Source of the DNA: Roseovarius sp. UBA3070
GTDB lineage: Bacteria > Pseudomonadota > Alphaproteobacteria > Rhodobacterales > Rhodobacteraceae
Length of the DNA: 10,583 nucleotides
Assembly: GCA_002366775.1 (NCBI GenBank)
Contig: DFBW01000167.1
Span: 1-10,583 of the forward strand
Direction of reading: 5' to 3'
Part shown: piece by piece, positions 8,304 through 10,583 of the stretch
Layout: the number at the start of each line of letters is the position of its first letter
Position numbering within the stretch: position 1 is the first letter of the stretch
Translations under genes and position numbers: made by a program
The notes under the pieces: generated by a model
What the model saw: only the letters and a program-made list of their open reading frames with translations
Told to the model about the DNA's origin: nothing
Databases searched by the model: none

Positions 8304-8393
8304 TTTCTATCAGTACCCGCAAGGTAAAAGAGGCCGCCCCTTACATTCAAGCACTCAAACGTGACCGCGCGCAAATTTCCACCCTGTCCCATG

Positions 8394-8429
8394 AAAAAAG
8401 CCGCCGACCCGGTACAGGCGGCGGCTTTT
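8394..8429 (-). terminator. Rho-independent terminator of cycM
   Basis: An 11-bp perfect inverted repeat (8396-8406 with 8419-8429, core AAAAGCCGCCG) with a 12-base loop. On the minus strand it begins 20 bases after the cycM stop, and the stem runs into six T. On the plus strand only four T follow, so the minus direction is the better terminator. It insulates cycM from the yejABEF operon, which must then have its own promoter between about 8280 and 8390. Confidence 0.88.
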
Positions 8430-8449
8430 GTAATGCGATACAGCTGAGA

Positions 8450-8974
8450 TCAGTCGTCCAGGCTGTCGAGATAAGCGATCAGGTTGGCGCGATCCGCAGG
8501 TTTCTTCAGGCCCGAGAAGGACATTTTGGTGCCCGGCGCAAATCCCTTGGGATTGGCCAGGAAGCCGTCCAGCTCCTCAGCGTTCCAGGTTTCCGCCACG
8601 GCCACCAGTGACCCTGAATAGCCGGTAAACCCATCAGCACTTCCGACAGCGCGCCCAACCACACCGTACAGATACGGCCCCGTGGAATTGGCGCCGTCTT
8701 CCAGTTTGTGACAGGCTTTGCACTTGCCAAACACTTTGGCACCCTTGCCCAGGTCAGCTTCGGCCAGAAGCGCCGCCAGATCGGGGCCTTCCTCTTTGGC
8801 GGCATCGCCATGGTCATCGTCGCCGGTTTCGATCACATAGGCCTGATGATGGTCATCACCATGTCCGCCACCCGTGGCGTACATGATTTCGGCCACCCAG
8901 TTGCCCATGAGGAAAACCAGCAGCGCCCCACACAGAGCGCCCGTGATTTTTGTCAGTGTCATCGTATCGAACAT
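8450..8974 (-). CDS. cycM: Membrane-anchored cytochrome c (c552/CycM type)
   Basis: A 174-residue c-type cytochrome held in the inner membrane with its haem domain in the periplasm; in Paracoccus the homologue c552 carries electrons from the bc1 complex to cytochrome c oxidase. An uncleaved anchor helix spans about 11-32. A flexible acidic linker rich in His, Asp and Gly (about 35-64) follows, then a class I cytochrome domain with CKACH haem attachment (C85, C88, H89). GPYLYGVVGR precedes the likely axial Met151 in GTKMSF, and the final helix is ADRANLIAYLDSL. ATG 8974 is chosen because MFDTMT plus the anchor matches the Paracoccus c552 start as I remember it. GGAACGGG is a modest ribosome site upstream; the frame is open further to 9109 without homology. 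It is divergent from pheA and ends in a terminator. The electron partners are inferred. Confidence 0.92.
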   Translation of the reverse strand: MFDTMTLTKITGALCGALLVFLMGNWVAEIMYATGGGHGDDHHQAYVIETGDDDHGDAAKEEGPDLAALLAEADLGKGAKVFGKCKACHKLEDGANSTGPYLYGVVGRAVGSADGFTGYSGSLVAVAETWNAEELDGFLANPKGFAPGTKMSFSGLKKPADRANLIAYLDSLDD

Positions 8975-9006
8975 CGGACCCGTTCCATTTGATCTGCTTT
9001 GTGACG

Positions 9007-9036
9007 TATCTATCCGCTTCCCTACGCGGGACGCAA
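9007..9036 (-). promoter_or_regulatory. Possible cycM promoter
   Basis: On the minus strand TTGCGT (9036-9031) and TAGATA (9012-9007) are separated by 18 bases. They resemble -35 and -10 elements and would give a leader of roughly 25 bases before the cycM ATG. The matches are partial. I see no comparably clear promoter for pheA in the same 121-base gap. Confidence 0.3.
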
Positions 9037-9095
9037 GGTGTAGTTTGCGCGACCAAATGCCTTTCCCGAGGCACATTGAGACAGGAATTGATCTG

Positions 9096-9929
9096 ATGAC
9101 CAAGCGCATTGCCTTTCAGGGCGAGCTGGGAGCCTATTCTCACCAGGCTTGCCACGAAACATATCCCGATATGGAGGCCATGCCCTGTCGTACCTTTGAA
9201 GATGCGATCGAGGCTGTGCGGTCAGGCGTTGCTGAACTGGCGATGCTACCTGTCGAAAATTCTACTTTCGGGCGCGTGGCAGACATTCATCACCTGCTTC
9301 CGGAGTCTGGTCTGCATATCATCGCCGAGGCCTTCGTGCGGGTGCATATCAATCTGCTGGCCCTGCCCGGCACACCGCTGAATCAGATCGAATCAGCCAT
9401 GAGCCATCCCATGCTTTTGGGCCAATGCCGGGCCTACCTTGAGGCTCAGGGCATCACCCGCGTCACGGGCGCGGATACTGCGGGATCTGCCAAACAAGTG
9501 GCCGGCGCCGGAAATCCCGCGATGGCAGCCCTGGCCAGCGAATTGGCAGGCGAGATCTATGGCCTGGATGTTGTGGCCCGCCATATTGAAGACGAAGGCA
9601 ACAACACCACTCGTTTTCTGGTGATGTCACGCGACCCGGATTACACTCCTCGCGGAACCCGAAACATGATGACCACTTTCGTTTTTCAGGTTCGCAACAT
9701 CCCGGCGGCGCTGTACAAGGCCATGGGCGGTTTTGCCACCAATGGCGTGAACATGACCAAACTGGAAAGCTATATGGTTGGCGGGTCTTTCACCGCGACG
9801 CAGTTTTACTCTGACATAGAAGGTCATCCGGATGACCCGAGCGTCAAATTAGCGTTGGAGGAGCTGGAGTATTTCACCTCTGAGATCACCATGCTGGGTG
9901 TTTACCCCGCCGATCCCGGCCGCCATTGA
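9096..9929 (+). CDS. pheA: Prephenate dehydratase, monofunctional with ACT domain
   Basis: Decarboxylates and dehydrates prephenate to phenylpyruvate, the committed step to phenylalanine, in the cytoplasm. It has 277 residues, typical for the form without a chorismate mutase domain. The catalytic PDT domain (about 1-180) begins MTKRIAFQGELGAYSHQA. It contains PVENSTFGRV (52-61), DTAGSAKQVA (127-136) and the catalytic TRF motif (T172-F174, in EGNNTTRFLV). The ACT regulatory domain (about 191-270) reads TTFVFQVRNIPAALYKAMGGFATNGVNMTKLES; the usual ESRP motif is ESYM (224-227). Phenylalanine feedback is therefore expected from the family but not certain. ATG 9096 is chosen because it directly precedes the conserved start of the domain and has AGGAA nine bases upstream; the open frame further upstream is non-homologous and overlaps cycM. 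It is divergent from cycM; I see no attenuator-like leader peptide. Confidence 0.94.
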   Translation: MTKRIAFQGELGAYSHQACHETYPDMEAMPCRTFEDAIEAVRSGVAELAMLPVENSTFGRVADIHHLLPESGLHIIAEAFVRVHINLLALPGTPLNQIESAMSHPMLLGQCRAYLEAQGITRVTGADTAGSAKQVAGAGNPAMAALASELAGEIYGLDVVARHIEDEGNNTTRFLVMSRDPDYTPRGTRNMMTTFVFQVRNIPAALYKAMGGFATNGVNMTKLESYMVGGSFTATQFYSDIEGHPDDPSVKLALEELEYFTSEITMLGVYPADPGRH

Positions 9930-9958
9930 CCGCTATTTGCCCTCTATGCGCCCTCAGA

Positions 9959-10141
9959 TCAGTCCCGCCAGATCGGGTTTGACCAGGCACGATGGCCTGC
10001 TCGCTCAATCACCGCGACACGACTCCACGGCGCGTCTTTGAAACGGCGGATAGCTAAAGTGGTGCGGGTCACGCTTTGGCCATAGGTGCCGACCGCCGCT
10101 TTTCCGGGGCACGCCACAGACGAAACCTCTGATTGAAACAA
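9959..10141 (-). CDS. Small unrecognised frame, possibly a C-terminal gene remnant
   Basis: A 60-residue minus-strand frame, convergent with pheA, 29 bases from its stop. I do not recognise it with certainty. Its codon choice looks coding. The end AVIERAGHRAWSNPIWRD resembles the last beta-strands of large PHP-type metallophosphoesterases (family knowledge from memory), which would make it a truncated tail. Supporting a remnant, the TTG at 10141 has no ribosome site and an in-frame TGA lies at 10154-10156. I could not find the rest of such a protein upstream in any minus frame. Alternatively it is a real small protein starting at GTG 10117, which has AGAGG eight bases upstream, giving 52 residues. 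There is no signal peptide or membrane segment. Confidence 0.4.
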   Translation of the reverse strand: MFQSEVSSVACPGKAAVGTYGQSVTRTTLAIRRFKDAPWSRVAVIERAGHRAWSNPIWRD

Positions 10142-10460
10142 AGTGGCGGGAATTCAAGTGTCACGAAACCGCGACCGCCTGTGTTTGAAACATTCAGCAT
10201 TCAAAGGCAAAGCATTGTTTTATATGCTACTATTTTAGCTACCTCACGCTCAAGCCGATCACGTCCACAAAGCAACAGCCACAGATGCGCGATCAGTTTT
10301 CACACGGCCGTGAGGCGCTGTGAGCCGAATATCACAGCGTCGAGACCGACCATTCTTCGCAGCAGGTTTTGCCCCAGATTGTTTAGCACAAGCCAACGCA
10401 GATGCATTGGCGACGTTTTACAACCAACGCGGACAACAGCCCGCACGAAAGGACAAGTTA
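10142..10460. other. Intergenic stretch with AT-rich island, no recognised gene
   Basis: About 320 bases in which I see no convincing gene. Frames in both strands are Arg/Ser-rich or broken and match nothing I know. The section at about 10184-10245 is clearly richer in A and T than the rest of the window and probably contains a promoter. A 10-bp perfect palindrome CACGGCCGTG lies at 10303-10312. No T-tailed hairpin is visible. Confidence 0.5.
10200..10228 (+). promoter_or_regulatory. Possible promoter of the secreted-protein gene
   Basis: TTCAAA (10200-10205) and TATGCT (10223-10228) are 17 bases apart, each with four of six consensus matches, inside the AT-rich island. If used toward the gene at 10461, the leader would be about 225 bases long, which is unusual. 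A closer promoter was not obvious. Confidence 0.25.
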
Positions 10461-10583
10461 ATGCGTACTCTAAGCATTCTGGCAATCATAGCCGCGACCG
10501 CCACTCCCGCCCTTGCAGATCTTGATCTGAATGATCGGATTGAAAGCGGCACATACTCTGCCGTCGATCTGGGTGATCGGGCA
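10461..10583 (+). CDS. Secreted protein of unknown function, N-terminal part
   Basis: The first 41 codons of a gene that runs off the right edge. The start is well supported: AAAGGA lies seven bases before the ATG, and residues 1-19 are a classical signal peptide (MRTLSILAIIAATATPALA) with AxA before the likely cleavage site. The mature protein begins DLDLNDRIESGTYSAVDLGDRA. No lipobox is present, so a soluble periplasmic or exported protein is expected. I do not recognise the family from 22 mature residues. The same frame is open upstream to 10314, but the signal peptide and ribosome site argue for ATG 10461. Confidence 0.75.
   Translation, partial: MRTLSILAIIAATATPALADLDLNDRIESGTYSAVDLGDRA

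Noticed and set aside
10303-10312. Perfect palindrome CACGGCCGTG as an operator.
   Set aside because: A ten-base palindrome of this composition is expected by chance in GC-rich DNA, and it is not repeated in the window.
10314-10460. Upstream extension of the right-edge gene in the same frame.
   Set aside because: The ATG at 10461 starts a textbook signal peptide with a good ribosome site; the extension has only GTG-type starts and would bury the signal peptide.
10300-10485. A 61-codon minus-strand frame considered as a transposase fragment.
   Set aside because: It shows no catalytic motif, no terminal repeats are visible nearby, and it would overlap the secreted-protein gene.
10133-10525. 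A 130-codon plus-strand frame before and overlapping the secreted-protein gene.
   Set aside because: Its sequence is rich in Arg, Ser and Thr with no motif, and it overlaps a better supported start (ribosome site plus signal peptide) in another frame.
1-10583. CRISPR arrays, tRNA or rRNA genes, insertion sequences, defence or toxin-antitoxin genes.
   Set aside because: Read through for regular repeats, cloverleaf-like segments and paired small genes; none was seen.

Overview
The window looks like chromosomal DNA of an alphaproteobacterium of the Rhodobacteraceae (Roseobacter/Paracoccus/Rhodobacter group). The reasons are a universal stress gene next to an FnrL-type regulator divergent from hemN, a c552/CycM-type membrane-anchored cytochrome beginning MFDTMT, a monofunctional prephenate dehydratase of the alphaproteobacterial form, and GC-rich third codon positions. 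It reads as ordinary core genome. I see no CRISPR array, insertion sequence, tRNA, rRNA or prophage gene.

Left part (1-2468): the 3' end of a universal stress protein gene (+) converges on fnrL (-). fnrL is divergent from hemN (+), which encodes oxygen-independent coproporphyrinogen III oxidase. The 68 bases between fnrL and hemN hold a near-perfect FNR box and a TATAAT element, so the oxygen sensor, its own promoter and the anaerobic haem gene share one control region.

Middle (2512-8269): a complete YejABEF-type peptide ABC importer on the minus strand, in the order yejA (periplasmic binding protein), yejB and yejE (permeases), yejF (fused double ATPase). The last three are translationally tight: yejB/yejE abut and yejE/yejF overlap by 4 bases. 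A minus-strand intrinsic terminator at 8394-8429 separates this operon from the cytochrome gene.

Right part (8450-9929): cycM (-), a membrane-anchored c-type cytochrome that probably carries electrons from the bc1 complex to the terminal oxidase, is divergent from pheA (+), which makes phenylpyruvate for phenylalanine synthesis.

Far right (9930-10583): a small minus-strand reading frame that may be the C-terminal remnant of a larger enzyme, then about 320 bases with no recognised gene but with an AT-rich island, then the first 41 codons of a gene for a secreted protein of unknown function.

No new biological system is evident. The points most worth checking are the unusual geometry of the fnrL/hemN control region, a cysteine-bearing insert in the YejE periplasmic loop, a possible frameshifted tail of yejF, and the gene remnant downstream of pheA.
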